Notes: generated by a model not told the origin, from the sequence alone. A stretch of 64,000 nucleotides of DNA from Diplosphaera chodatii (GCA_032358165.1 JAALGY010000011.1:1426001-1490000), one strand, 5' to 3'. Positions 16,972 through 29,517 are shown, counted from the first letter of the stretch. Program-made: numbers and translations.

Positions 16972-19709
16972 ATGGTACACCCTGACCAGTCGAAGGTGCG
17001 ATCCAGAGGTGCAGCCCTCGTGTGGATCACCGCGGCTGACGCCGACCGCAGCAAAGCAGCCTTAAGTCCGTTCAATGTCCACAAGAATGGGCGCACCACC
17101 CTCAGCGGCTCAGGTGGTGCATCGGTGTTGAGTGCCACTGGTCTGCATGCTTTCGCCGTGCACCTATGCAACATCATTGTAATGACATGGCTGCAGGTGT
17201 CATATGGGCAAATTCAAAGGGCGAAGTGGTGGTGCTGACGTCGGCAGCAGCGTTTCAGCCATTTGTTAACAGTACTCGCAGCCCGGCACGCACTGCAGCA
17301 GAGCTAACATCCAGTGCAAAGTGAACCCATGAAGTGGCTGTCACCTGTGGTAACGTGCTCAACTGCTTATCAGACAGATACGAGCTTACCTGTCTTGAGC
17401 CAAGTCCACGTGTTGCAGCATCAGCGTGCAAGTGGGCAGTCAGGCGCTTCAGGGCCGCTGCACTGCCATCATCAGGGTACCAGCAGCGGCCAGGGCAGCA
17501 CAACAGCTGCTGGCTGCACGTACCGTCGGAGGTGACTACGTCTTGATCACGGGCACCTGCCATACGTCTTTCTGCCCACCCGACCCCAACAAGCAGTTTC
17601 ATGACGATTCACAGGCTCTGGCTCATTCAAATGGAAGCTGACACCCAGCGGGGCGGAGCCAGCCGATGTGTCGCTAGTTATGGTACTCTCCTGCAGCATG
17701 TCAGCCGTGCCGTCGTCCAACAGCTTAATACCACCAGCAGTCAGCTCTCTGACCACCAGCCCAGGCGCAGCGATTACAGCGGTGGGGTGCCCATTCGGCG
17801 CCACAGCACCACAGCACTTCGCCGACCTGCACTATAACGGCGTCATATCCCAAGTGATTCAGGTCAGGCACTGGCTGTATTGTGCCCAAGTGGCAAAGGC
17901 ACGCTGCAGTCAGATGCAGTCGTCATGCCTAACATGCTGATTTTGCCAATGCCGTGCACATGCATTGGCAGGATGCCGGCAAGCCGGGCCTGCTGCTGGC
18001 GGACTTCAGGGTTCTGCCCGGCATGGAAGGGGGCCCCGTGTACGACAGCGGCGGCGCTCTTGCGGGCATGGTGGCCACGCCGCTGTGCATCACCGGCTAC
18101 GAGCTGCCGGTGGTACTGCCTGCTGCGGCCTTGCGCTCAGCCATCTCAGCCACTTTGCTGGAAGGGCCCAGCATCAGGCGGCAGCCCGCCTCCAGTGCTG
18201 TTGCCACATCCCAGTACCCCAATGTCCTCTGCTGCCCATCTCATCAGCAGCAGGCGCAGTTGCGGCACACGGAGCCAGCAGTGCAGCTCGAGTGCCACGC
18301 CTGCTCAGCTGCAGCTGGTGCCGCGGTGCCACCAGGTGTGGCCCCAGTGGTCATGGGCAATGGCATGCCAGCGCAGGGTGCAGCCCTTCTGCAAACCGCA
18401 CGTGGTGTGGTCGGCTGCAGCCTCAGCAGTGGCCAGTGGGCCTCGGGCATCCTGGTCAACAGGTAGGTCTGCTTATACCCAGTGTCGGCTGATGCCAAAA
18501 GACATGCACCACGACACCACCAGTCAACTGACAGAAACAACCCTGCAGATACATGAACCAGCTGCATACAGTGTCGCTTCCTAATGCAGATGGGGAACAG
18601 TGCTGACGAATGCACACCTCTTTGACACGGGCAGCAACGCGAGCAGCATACATATCACAGTCACAGCACAGTCGGATGCTGGCTTCCAAACACATGATGC
18701 GGCACTCGTATATCTATTCACCGGTGTGTGTTCCAGCTGACGGCAACATCCTGCAAGGGAATGAGGTGCATGTTCCTGGCGGCTGCTGCAATGCTGCACC
18801 GGCGTCCCAGATGCAAGAAGCATTGCGATGCGACTGCCATGCAGGCGCTCTGGACGTCGCGATACTGCAGGTGCTGCAGCCACCGCCTGGCCTCCAGCCT
18901 TTGGCATTGAGTCATGGGACACCTGAGCGTGGCGCTGGGTGCTATGTTGCTGGGCATGCGCTTTTCAACCCTAGCAGCCGCTTTGCCCCATTGCTGACCC
19001 ATGGCAACCTGGCACAGGTGCACAATCACTTTGATACTCAAAATGTATCAACCTTTGAGGATCAATCGCACATGCTGCATCGGGAGTGTCAGCGGTCGGT
19101 GGCTTGAATCGCATATGTGCTTGTGTCCAGGTCCTGAGGCTGCCATACACAGGCCAGCAGTGTGCCGTCATGCTGCTGACCACAGCGGCAGTGCATTCAG
19201 GCGCCAGCGGCGGCGCAGTCCTCAGTGCAGAGGGCCAGCTGCTGGGCATGGTCACCAGCAATGCGCGGCATGTGTCAGGTGCCTGCGAGCAAGACGGGCA
19301 TGCATGTGGTCACGCCCGTTTCTATGCATATGTCGTTGTTGGATGATTTCAATAGCAGCGCAGCCATCATCATGTGCTTTTACCCTGTTGCATACTGTCG
19401 TTTTCCTTTCACAGGCCAGACAGTACCACATCTCAACTTCAGCATTGCCAGTGAGTGGCTGCAGCCGCTGTGGCAGCACCTTCAGCAGCAACCTCAGGTG
19501 CGAACACATGCGACATCCACATGCTTTGCACGCGATAAATATGTTTGCTGAGGCAGCTGAGCTAAGCCACTGTTGATGTATTCATCCCCGTGCAGCTCCA
19601 GGAGGTAGGGGGTCTCGCAGCATTTGACACCGCAGAGGAACAACTAGTGCATTTGTGGACGCTGCAAACATTCGTGAAGCAGCCCGACCTTGTCGTCTCC
19701 AAGCTTTGA
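16972..19709 (+). CDS. DEG15: DEG15/TYSND1-type peroxisomal processing protease
   Basis: A trypsin-like serine protease that removes PTS2 presequences inside peroxisomes. The N-terminal half is degenerate: [58 protein letters not shown] and [20 protein letters not shown]. The C-terminal half holds the catalytic triad. His is in [14 protein letters not shown] (exon starting after the atgcag acceptor at 18589), Asp in [11 protein letters not shown], and Ser in [40 protein letters not shown] follows. The last exon ends LVVSKL then TGA (19707-19709), so the protein carries a canonical SKL peroxisomal targeting signal. Splicing in the 17300-17640 region and the true start are uncertain; M at 16972 is the first in frame. 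Confidence 0.88.
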
Positions 19710-19783
19710 TGGGCTTCGCGTGCTGATCTGAGGTCAAAGATGAGGCCATTCACATCCGACTACATGGTCACAGCTACAGTCAT

Positions 19784-19788
19784 TTACA
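19784..19788 (-). terminator. putative poly(A) signal of the 19866-21155 gene
   Basis: TTACA on the plus strand (TGTAA on the minus) 78 bases past the stop at 19866. Confidence 0.45.
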
Positions 19789-19865
19789 TCCTGCACAGCT
19801 CATAGAAGTGCATGCCCTACTGACACCCCATCTCACAACGGATTGCGACACATATTTCCTGCTGA

Positions 19866-21155
19866 TCATGTGCCATAGTCAATCTCTTCCTCTGCATTAT
19901 CTGCCGGACTTCGGCTCCTGCCACGACTCCTCGCAACAGCTGCGCCTGAACGCAAACCCGCAGTCGAATGTTGCTCTGCTGGGGCTGTGGCTGTCGCAGG
20001 TGGTTTGGCCGAGTCTGTGGGGCTCGCGACTGCTGGGCTGCCTCCAGCGGCCTGCGCATCTGGCTGGCGCTGCTCGCCTCCATCATCCGAATCGCTGCCA
20101 TACGCCCCCAGTAGGTCCCCAAGGCCTGCTGCGCCGTCTGCACTGGCGTCTGGTGCCGTTGATGCGGCCTGCGGCCTCTCCGGCTGCGACGCTGCCTCGG
20201 CGCCTGCATGTGGCGTCGTCGTTGTGCCTGCTGCCTTTGGCACCTTGATGATACGCTGCAGCACTTTGGGCGTTGACCTGCATTGCATCGAACATCATTG
20301 GTTAAACTGGGTCACGCAGCACAGGTACATCCAGCAGTGCTGTCACAGCGCGAAGCTCTCAACTCGCACCCACCTTGACTTCTCCTTGTCTATCTTTTTG
20401 GCAACTCCGAGTGAGCCAGCAGCGAGGCCCCCTCCCGCGCGCTGCTTGTCTGTTTGCATCCGTAGCCGTGCATATTGTTGCACCTCCCTGTCATGCAACT
20501 CTATCTCCGTATGTCTCGATTTCTCCTCTTGGTCCCTGCGTGGATGCGCAATGATGTGGGGCATGTGCATGTGCATACTCTCATCAGAGACGGGGCATAC
20601 CTGGCAAGTGGAGGACTTGATTGCATCCTTGGGCCATGCAACGTACCGTAAGTACAGCAGGTCCGTCTTATCGAACGCTGCAGAGCACACTCATTTCATC
20701 AGCCTCAGCCCTTGACTCATATTCCACCGCTGGCTGCAAACTCATTATATGTAGGCGCTCACCTCCGCGCCCAAACAACCATCCCTGTGTCTGCTGCGCA
20801 TCCTCGATCTGCATTGCAACAGCCCTCTGTGTCATGTGTGCTCAGGCAACGCACACCCTTTGACACTGTCGCTAGTCCAGATACGATATGGTCTTTTTGC
20901 CGTCACTCACATCCTGCACGGCACGCTGGTAGTCGCGGTCCGACTCAAGGCCCTCCACGTTCTCGGAGAAGTGGTCTGTGATCCTGTTGCGGGTCGGGTC
21001 TGGCGGCCTCAGGCTGCCGGGCCTCGGCGCAGCCTTGCCCAGGCGGTTGATGCCCTGCGGGCGTGAAGATGCAACATTTGCCGGCAGAGCGCGCACACGA
21101 TTGTCCTTCCAACCCCGGCCTTGGGAAGCACAACCTCTGGCGGACTCACCGCCAT
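19866..21155 (-). CDS. unrecognised protein with RS-like acidic tail
   Basis: I do not recognise the family. The first coding exon is tiny (ATGGCG, 21150-21155). The exon at 20911-21054 reads GINRLGKAAPRPGSLRPPD, RNRITDHFSENVEGLE and DRDYQRAVQD. Further exons give IEDAQQTQGWLFGRG, FDKTDLLYLRYVAWPKDAIK, a charged helix (EEKSRHTEIELHDREVQQYA, then RLRMQTDKQRAGGG) and KVLQRIIKVPKAAG. The last exon is low complexity with GLGDLLGAYGSDSDDGG, an Arg/Ser stretch ARSRGRSRSPADNAEEEIDY and the stop. The composition (charged helix, GSDSDD acidic patch, short RS repeat) suggests a nuclear protein, perhaps linked to RNA processing. That is inference from composition only. It is head-to-head with the RING gene. 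Confidence 0.6.
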
Positions 21156-21840
21156 GCCTTGCTCAAGACCTGGAAGATCCTTAGGATACTATCTATAACG
21201 TGCTCGATCACTGCACAGTGTCCAAGCGCGGCTGGCGCACTGCTATGGTCTTTCCCTGCTGCGACGGTACACTGCCGTGGTGTCTTCACACTACAGTACT
21301 CACGCTCTGCAGGAGCAACGCTGTTTGCAGAGAAAGCAGATACACAGACAGCATGCACACACCGAGCTGTTCATGATCTCATTCGCCTGGTCCCCTGGTG
21401 CATCCAGCTGCCTGCCATCAGAAGACCAGGGCAGCAGGGCTTCAGGGAACAGCAGCTGTGGGCCTGTGGCATTCGACATTTGCGACACCATGCACGCACG
21501 AAACTGATTGAGCTGGTCGCACGGCAGCGTGCAGTCATTGATAGGCCGACATTTGCAAGGCGCATGTGTTGAACAACCCAGTCTTTGACGCCGGTGCATG
21601 CGCCGTCGCAGCATCTCACCACTGTGGCATTGCACAGTATAAGCCCGGCACTATGCACTGAGCCTGATTGAGATGGTCCATCGAATGCTGCGACGTGGTA
21701 TCTCCAGCGCTACGGCCACTTGGCATTGACTTAGCGGCTGCGGATTTGTGGGGACGCCAGATGTGTCGCAATGACACTTGCTAGATGCGTGTAGAAGCGG
21801 TGCAGCAGTAGAGGTATTGGAACTTCTGTGCAGCGTGGCG
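21156..21840. promoter_or_regulatory. divergent promoter region
   Basis: Spacer of 685 bases between the small acidic-tailed gene and the RING/RAWUL gene. Nothing coding is convincing here. Confidence 0.4.
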
Positions 21841-23207
21841 ATGACCGCTGCAGAGCCCCAGCATATGCAGGATGCCAATGGCATTGATGACATGGTGCGG
21901 CGATCGGCAAAGCGTCTGGCAGCCTGCCTCGCGTGCGACATCTGCTGCGGCCTGCTGGTTGAGCCGCTGACATCGCCGCAGTGCATGCACTGCTTCTGCC
22001 GTGAGTGCATCACCGGCTTCATCACACCTGGCCAGGTGCGCCCGGGTGCACAGCTGGTGGCACAGTGCTGAGTTTTCGATGCCGCAACAGTCTGTGACAG
22101 CGCCATCACAGGCGCGGGCAATTTCAAGCTCCCATGAATGCTTCATGCCACACGGCATACTGCACGCAACCAAACCACAACTGAATACCATCTCTATACC
22201 ATGCATACTGCAACTCGATGGTTCGCTGGTATTGCGCAGAGTACCAGCTGCCCGGTGTGCACAGCGGAGGGCGTTGACACGCCGCTAGGTCCCGACCCGC
22301 TGCGGGAGCAGCTGCGTGTCGACTTCATGATCACCGACCTGCTGCGCAAGGTTTGTGGACGTTCGATATTGGGTCGGTGCCACTGATCAGGTGCATCAGC
22401 CTGGGCTTCTGCCTGCAACTACAAAGCTGCAAGCGACCAAGCTCGTATCGGCCAAGCAGGACCTGAAGCTGAAAGCTGACACCTCGCAGATCTCAGGGCA
22501 GCTGGCGCCGCTGGCCACCAGCCGGGAGGCGCGCGTGCTGCAGTGGCAGGCGTTGAACCGGGAGCTGCAGCAGCGCACCAGCGCCATGAAGGTTGCCGAG
22601 CCAGCAGCCAAGCCACTGAGGGTGCTGCCTGCAGACAGCGCTGGCTGCATTGAGCTATTCATCAAAGCGCCAGGTGGGTGTCTGCCGGGAAGTTTTGTGC
22701 ACAGCTGCCGGCGTCAGACAACTGCAGTGCAAGAGGACTCGTTCACTGCAGCATACCCAGGGTAGTCAGGTGCATCCGATCACACAGCGCGGCAATGCAT
22801 GTGTAAACATCACAAATGGTGCCACTTACCCTTGCAGCAGCTCTGATGCTGCAGTGGGGCACGAGTTGGAGCAGCCCTACATCAGGTGCCACGAGAGCGT
22901 GACTGTAGCAGCGCTGGCCTGCTTTCTGCAAGAGCGCGTCCTTTCGGTGGCGCCGGGCGACCTGACGGTGAACCACCTTTGGGAGTACATCGCCCTCTCT
23001 TCAGGGCGATCACACAGCAGTCAGATCGTCAATGAATGACTGGTGGTGTTGACTGTCCAGGTGGAGTTGCGGTGTCGCGCCGAGCTGCTACAGAAGGACA
23101 TGACGCTGGCCGAGGTGCAGCAGCGGCTCTGGAGGCCCCAAGCCATCAGCGGCCAGCTTCTGCAGCTTTCATTGAGTTGGCATGCGGCAAAGGATGCTCC
23201 AAACTGA
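21841..23207 (+). CDS. RING finger + RAWUL domain protein (Polycomb PCGF/DRIP-like)
   Basis: Probably an E3 ubiquitin ligase, or half of a RING heterodimer. Exon 1 (21841-22035) and exon 2 (from 22240) join in phase to give a perfect C3HC4 RING: C32-x2-C35-x12-C48-x-H50-x2-C53-x2-C56-x12-C69-x2-C72. A charged linker follows (ALNRELQQRTSAMKVAEPAA). After it come IELFIKAP, YIRCHESVTVAALACFLQER and LTVNHLWEYIAL, then VELRCRAELLQKDMTLAEVQ, WRPQAISGQLLQLSLSW and the stop. That C-terminal part fits the RAWUL ubiquitin-like fold of BMI1/PCGF and plant DRIP proteins. PCGF and DRIP cannot be separated by eye. In animals and plants this family ubiquitinates histone H2A or DREB2-type factors. Which target applies here is unknown. 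Confidence 0.8.
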
Positions 23208-23386
23208 TAGCCATCATAGACCCTCAGCAAAACAATATTCAGATGCCAATGCCCTCACTAGCAGCTTGAATATCGTGTAGGCAAGTTGTTCCCTCAGCAA
23301 TTGTTGAGGTGTGATACATAAAACCAAGCAGACATGTTCCTGGACTGGTTTGCACACCTAATGGCACACGGCAGGACGATGCAAGT

Positions 23387-26364
23387 TCAGAAACCAATGC
23401 GCTTGCCTACAGGAACACTACATGAGACATCGTCTGGGGGTTGGATGTCCTTGCAAAACAGCCTCGAGCTCTGACCAGGGTCAACCTTGGCCGCCCGGCA
23501 GCTGGGCATGCGGCCCGCATTTGCCTGCGCCGGACCGGCATCCTGATGCAACAACCACTCCACACTTGGAATCCGTCAACCCCATGCGTGCATCTGCTGA
23601 GTTCATGCTCTTTGCAGCCGAGATGCGCAGGGTACGGTGGCCAAGGACGCAGCACATGCCAGTGTCATCAATTGCACCTGAAAGCTGCGCTCCAGGAACC
23701 AGTCGGGTGACGACAGGATGGCTGGCCCTGACAGGAAGAAGAGGCGGCGTATGCACTCTTCCCGCGCTGATTGCTCCACATAATCCTATGGAGAGGAGGA
23801 GTTTGCTGTCTTGCAACCACAATGCAATGTTGCAGAATATTACATGCGGTGACCATCCGCTTTCGTCCATAAGATCTGCATCGAGAGGGGGCGACTCACG
23901 AGCAGGCTGTCGGTGCGGCCCGCCCCCCGGTATGCGGGGTGCACACAGAATGCTGTCAGCTCAGCACAGGGCAGGCCGTCCTCCTCTGCCTCGCCAACAA
24001 AATCCATGACCGCACAACCCAACACCTGAAAGAACATTGACTGCATTTCTCTGTAGCACTGCCCGGTTGACCGTTATGCACACAGCCGGCAAGGTGGAGC
24101 TCATCGGTATTGCAGCCCGATTACACCCCACCTGCCCCTCGCGCTCAATGACGAAGATGCGCGACAGCGGCGATGCAAAATCATCATCGGACAGGCTGTT
24201 GAGCATGAGGCCCAGGTCCAGCGTCAGGGACTGGTACAGCCGCTTGATGCCCGATAAATCCTGTGGGCCTGCCGCCCTGATGCCCTCGAAGAAGTCGCCT
24301 GCACGGTGCAGACTGTGCGGTCAATCCGGGGACGTGACAGTTCCTGCTCACATCCTCGATCGACACCATCTGTCACAGACGTGTACCAACCAGAGCCAAG
24401 CCAGCAGCACACTGTCGGGCAGCTGCCGATGTGTCGATGTGTGCCGATGTGTGTGGCGCACCTGACACCATGACACCCAGGCCGTCACGAGAGTAGAGCT
24501 CCACCAGCAGCGCGCCCGGCGTGCGCGCATAGATGACGTGCGTGCGCTTGACACCATGCTTGCATGCGCGAACCGCTGCCGTCAGCGAGTTAGGGAATGC
24601 GCCTGCCGCAAAACTTGCTGTTGTCATGCCACCATACGGATTGCAATCTTTCAGGCTGTGCTGCAGAGATACAGCCTTGCAAGCAAATGCGTGGATGTGA
24701 CGGACCACCTGGAGCAGAGACGTCTGGATAGGTTGCCAAGCTGTCTGTTGCAGGGTCCTCACGCAGAAGCCGAATGGCGTCATTTAGCGGTAGCCAGGGT
24801 GGCACGCCTGATGCCTGCAGAGCATTTGGGCAGCTCGTGATGGTCACTTCAGGCCTGGTCCATCTTCAAGCTCACATGACTGCTCGATGCTTCTGAGCTT
24901 GTATGCGGTCGATGTACTATCCCTTTGCAGCAACAGGGCAGTTCGAGAATGCACCTGCAGATCATCTGCGGTCATAACGATGAACTTGTCTGCTGCCAGC
25001 TCCACCGCTGCGTGTGTTGCAATGTCATATACGTTGCAGTTGAGCACCTCACCTACGTCACGATCGTGTGGTAAGATGTGTACATTACGCTAACTCCACA
25101 TGTGAACTACACCAAATCATCCCATATACGCTGCAACTGTCAGCTTACCCGCAAGGCTGTAGGCCATGCTGGTAAGCAGCACGATGTTGCCAGACTGCAG
25201 CTGCGACTTGATACTCTCGGTGTTTAGCGACCTGACCCTGCCAGTGTATACATAGTCAACGCCTTCTACGACACCACGGCGCTTGCCATTGACCCAGTTG
25301 CCATAGACCGCCTGCACAGGATGCACTGCAAGTTTGGCCACCCCTTACCCTGCCGGTCCATGGCTCCTGCTGTCCCGGTCCAACTTACGAGTTCGCATCT
25401 GATGATGTGCACTAGTCAGCACACATGGTGCAGTGCCAAATCATGCTCCTGCCATCCTTACCTCTACAGGCGGCCCGCGCCGCACGCCGGCGCTGCTGCG
25501 GTTATGACGGCGCAGCACCTGCGTTGACAGCGCCTGCACACCAGCAAATGCATCCGTCGAAAGTTGGACTCAGTGTGCTCTCACTTCCTCACAGATTCGA
25601 CACCATGCTGCAGCGACACGTTGCCAGGGACACCTTGGACAGGGCGGCCTCCACTTCGACGCGGGCGGCGCCCGTCGCCTCCGCAGCCGCCGTCATGACC
25701 TCCGTGTCTGTGACCCTGTAGCCGCCCACGTACTGCGGCGCGATGCCCCGCGCCGCCAGCAGCCCGTCCATCTGCCGCCGCACGCCCAGCACCAGCACCA
25801 GCCGCACATTCATGTCTGCAAATGGGATTCGCCAGTTTCTGCCACATGGGAGCGAGCTGCAACCCGACGATAACACATCGGCTCACAGCATGGGATGCAT
25901 CAACTCGCAGGCTTGATCAGCTCACTGTGCAGCAGCACGAGGTCTGCCAGCACGGAGTTCAGCAGCTGCTTCTCGATCATGACCTGCACATGCGCCACAC
26001 CCGTCACCGGTCCTTGCCTTGCCAGTCCGTCCAATTGCCTCTGTGTATGCTGTCTAATGCGCATGCAGGTGCTCACCTCTGACGGCAGGCACACCACGCA
26101 TGTGCTGTTGCGGTGGCTCTGCACATACGGAGCTGCACCGCGCAGGACCTCCACGAAGCTCGGCTTCCCGAGGCTGGCCTGCACATGCTCCGCAGCGGCC
26201 GCTCGTGCGACCGCATGCCTGGTGCTGCGCCACTTCCGTGAGGTTGCACATCTCCCACGCTGCTGCTGGTACACAGCTGCCATGAGATGGTGCCATGCTG
26301 GGGCCTGCCGGTCATGCAGAGGGACGCTGCCGTGTGGCAGGCGCAGAACGGCTGAGCACACCAT
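23387..26364 (-). CDS. NAGS: N-acetylglutamate synthase (amino-acid kinase + GNAT)
   Basis: Transfers acetyl from acetyl-CoA to glutamate, the first step of arginine synthesis, in the plastid of plants and algae. The N-terminal 60 or so residues are Arg/Ala/His-rich and transit-peptide-like. The kinase-like domain follows: FVEVLRGAAPYVQSHRNST, LLNSVLADLVLLHSEL, VRLVLVLGVRRQMDGLLAAR, VGGYRVTDTEVMTAAAEATG, KRRGVVEGVDYVYTGRVRSL and NIVLLTSMAYSLAG. The order of downstream exons gives LNCNVYDIATHAAVELAADK and VKRTHVIYARTPGALLVELY, then the GNAT part: IKRLYQSLTLDLGLMLNSL, SRIFVIEREGQV, VLGCAVMDFV and AELTAFCVHPAYRGAGRTDS, with the acetyl-CoA loop in YRGAGR. The C-terminal PSCRAAKVDPGQSSRLFCKD matches the family's closing motif. 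Stop at 23387-23389. The most 3' exon joins are less secure. Confidence 0.87.
24427..24457. repeat. short CGATGTGT direct repeats in a NAGS intron
   Basis: The unit cgatgtgt occurs three times, the last pair separated by two bases, in an intron of the minus-strand NAGS gene. A simple local repeat with no evident role. Confidence 0.5.
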
Positions 26365-27003
26365 TTCAGCATTGCATCATTCACTATGATGCAAGCTATT
26401 GACGCCAGTCTTGAAGCCTTCACCACGATCCTTGTTCAGCTGCAGCATGGGTTGAACAGTAAACGGTGCAGTGCAATTCTTTGTCAGTCGGGTGCGTGCG
26501 TCATCCACAATGCACCGATGCAGGGATGCGTCCTGTGCGCATTTGTATGCACACTAAGCAGCCTGCCTTGCAAAGCAACTAGTTAGAAATCTTGGAATAT
26601 CGTCGATCAGTCGGAAGCCAGATGCAAATAATGCATGATGACTGTGTCATGCCAGCTTGGCAGCTTTGCTCGATGTGATGCGCGCGGGCACATGGAGCGT
26701 GCAAACTTGTTCACTTGCTGCAGACACGAAAGCACACAGAGATGTGCAGGTCGCAGTCCAGACCACTCTCCACTCAGCCCAGATGCTGGCGCTACCAATG
26801 TAATGCTGCAAGCGCATAGCTGGCACCTCTGCCGACAGCTGGCATTCAGGCTGCATCCTTGCCAGGCTGCGACGAAGAGCCCGACCATCCTGCTGCGATT
26901 GTCTGAACGGCCAGCAGCTCAGCCAGCTCGGGCGCCCGGGCTGCACGGCAGCCACTGGCTGCGGCGGCATTGCGGCATCGCCCCATTGCCATCGTGCGGT
27001 ACC
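26365..27003. promoter_or_regulatory. divergent promoter region, NAGS/TRM5
   Basis: Spacer of 639 bases. The plus-strand frame of TRM5 stays open through most of it (from 26635), including ATGs at 26803 and earlier, so part of it may encode an N-terminal extension of TRM5. Confidence 0.45.
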
Positions 27004-29179
27004 ATGTCGGCTGCAGAGCCGCAAGATGTGCCCCAGCTGGATCGTAGCCAGTTCACCAGCACTCTGCACCTGAAGGCGCTGCGGCTGGACGCTTGTCAAT
27101 GCCATCAGTACATGCGGGCGCTGCAAGGGTGCGGCAAGGCGGCGTTGCAGAATGCATGTAGGGGTGTTCACCCAATGATGCCAATGCTTCCATCCTGCGG
27201 CACCCTCTGCAGGCACATACTACACCGGACACGCATGAAGGCAGTCGTGCGAGATGACACGGATGTCTCAAAGCGGCTGCTGCTGCTGCATGAGGATGTC
27301 ACTGGTCCCGGTAAGAGATATTCTGTCAGGTCTTCGGGCCAGCTCGTGCTGTGGCATTGCCCGTGTTCAGACCAAGCTGATGGTGGCATGCGCTTGGTTT
27401 CAGTCATTTGCTGCCTGTCTCAAGCCATGCAGACCTGGAGGGCTTACCGGACAACCTGAGGCAGCTGGTGCGCCAGGATGGCCTGGAAGTTGTGGATCAC
27501 CCGCTGGTGCTGGACTACCAGTACTGGCCGGCAGACCACATACTTAGGGTAAGAAGCGCAGTGCGTGCAATGTGCAGCCATTGGGCGGTGCCTTGCCATG
27601 ATATAAACCACCCCTGCAGCAGACGCTGATCGGAGCATGTCCCCCGTCCTGCAGAGGCTGCTGCCCGAGGGGTCAGACGTGCCCAGCTCGTTTGAGACGG
27701 TCGGCCATGTTGCTCACCTCAACATACGCGACGAGCTCATCCCCTACAAGCACCTGATAGGCCAAGTCATCCTGGACAAAAACCTCAACATCCGCACCGT
27801 GGTCAACAAGGTCCGTGCCAAGTGTGGCATGTTTATACAGTTACCGGGAGGAGTGCAGGCCCTATTGCAACGATGAGCCCCATCCCTTGCAGGTGGGCAC
27901 AATCACAAATGATTACAGGGTGTTCCAGATGGAGGTCATCGCTGGAGACGCGCAGACAGAGACGGAGGTGGTGCAGCACAAGGCGCGCTTCAAGCTGGAT
28001 TTTTCAAAGGTAGCGGTTTACCTCTGAAACAATGTGCTCCTGTGGACGCTCCGACCTGCATGGTACTACCATTCACATCAGGCTGGTTGCCAGCAGTCAG
28101 CTGACCTGTCGCATCTCACGACAGGTGTACTGGAACTCTCGGCTGGAGCACGAGCACCTGCGCCTGGTGCAGACCTTCAGGCCATCAGACGTCATTCTGG
28201 ACGTCATGGCTGGCATTGGGCCGTTTGCTGTGCCAGCAGCACAGCGCGGCTGCAAGGTGCATCATCTATGATCTGCAGTCTGTTACATACCGCAAAGTAT
28301 GTAGGGAGGTCACAGCATGCCCATCACATCCTGACCATTTCTGCAGGTGTATGCCAACGATCTGAACCCAGACAGCTTCAACTACCTGAAAGAGAATGTA
28401 CGGATCAACAAGGTAAGTCATCAGACTTACATCGTCAAGCCGGCAATTGCTTGCTCGAAGCTATCCTTGTTCTGCAACCTGCTGTGCATTGAATTTGCTG
28501 ACATGCGCAGGTCGGTGACCGTGTAGAAATATGCAATGAGGATGGCAGAGAGTTCATCCGCAGATTTAGCAGATGTGCGCCAAACTCAGCACCTCTTGTA
28601 ACTCGTAACACCGCCAGTCCCGTGCCAGGCAGCAACACAGCATGCCGTGTTGCCTAACCTTCCAATGCGCATCTGCAGCGGATGGCCCGCGCTACAGCCA
28701 GGTTGTCATGAACTTACCAGCGTCAGCGGTGTCGTTCCTCGATGCCTTTCGGGGTGCCTGTACAGACCCTAGGTGGCAGGGCCACTTGCCAAACGTGAAC
28801 GTCTACACCTTCTCCAAAGGCGATGAGGACGATGCTGGTGCGCACATCTGCATTGTGGCGGTCTGTCGAGATGACCCATGTCAATCATAACCTGGCTCTT
28901 ATGCCGCCGTGCTTGCTTGCAGGCGTCCGGCACAGAGTTGAGGATGCACTGGGTGCCCCTCTGGAAGGAGAGCCCAAGATACACTTTGTGCGGGAGGTGG
29001 CGCCAAACAAGCGGATGCTCTGCATCAGCTTCCGCTTGCCAGAGGCAGTCGCACTTGCCAGCAGCAGCGGTGAAGCAGCCGGAGGGGCAGCAGCAGCAGC
29101 CCAGAACGGTGCCGCACATTCAGACCTGAGTGATCCACCTGCGAAACGGCTGCGGATTACAACAGATGCTGCTGAGTGA
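27004..29179 (+). CDS. TRM5: tRNA (guanine37-N1)-methyltransferase TRM5
   Basis: Methylates N1 of G37 next to the anticodon using S-adenosylmethionine, preventing +1 frameshifts. Segments in order: [60 protein letters not shown] (family motif), [39 protein letters not shown] and the SAM-binding motif [20 protein letters not shown]. Next come [20 protein letters not shown], the NLP catalytic region in [49 protein letters not shown], and a tail [14 protein letters not shown] before TGA. M at 27004 gives a typical cytosolic/nuclear form. In-frame upstream ATGs, notably 26803 (MLQAHSWHLCRQLAFRLHPC), would add an amphipathic, Arg/His-rich presequence. TRM5 is known to act in both nucleus/cytosol and mitochondria in other eukaryotes. 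Confidence 0.93.
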
Positions 29180-29517
29180 TGCTGGCGATGTGTGCACACT
29201 GCCATTTTCCAACAGCAGCTGCTGCTATACTACAGGGTGCCCATTTGCACTTCTCCAACTTGCTACCTCGGGTGTCGCTGCAGTATGCATACCGCACGGT
29301 GTAGGCGTCAGCAAATAGTGTCTGCAAACGCCGACTATCTACACCGGACATGCGCGACCATTTGCGAGGTGCTGAAATTCAAGACCGGTCGAATCACAGC
29401 AGCTTCCACGATCCAACGTTACCAGCTCCGACGGCCATTGATAGCCCAATAGTCCAAGCGTGCGATTCAATATCTGAAGCCGCAGCAGAGGTGTTCAAAG
29501 CATGATTTGCAAGCACA
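29180..29517. other. spacer between TRM5 and the TBC gene
   Basis: Tandem-gene spacer holding the TRM5 3' UTR and the promoter of the next gene. No TGTAA was found in it. Confidence 0.4.
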
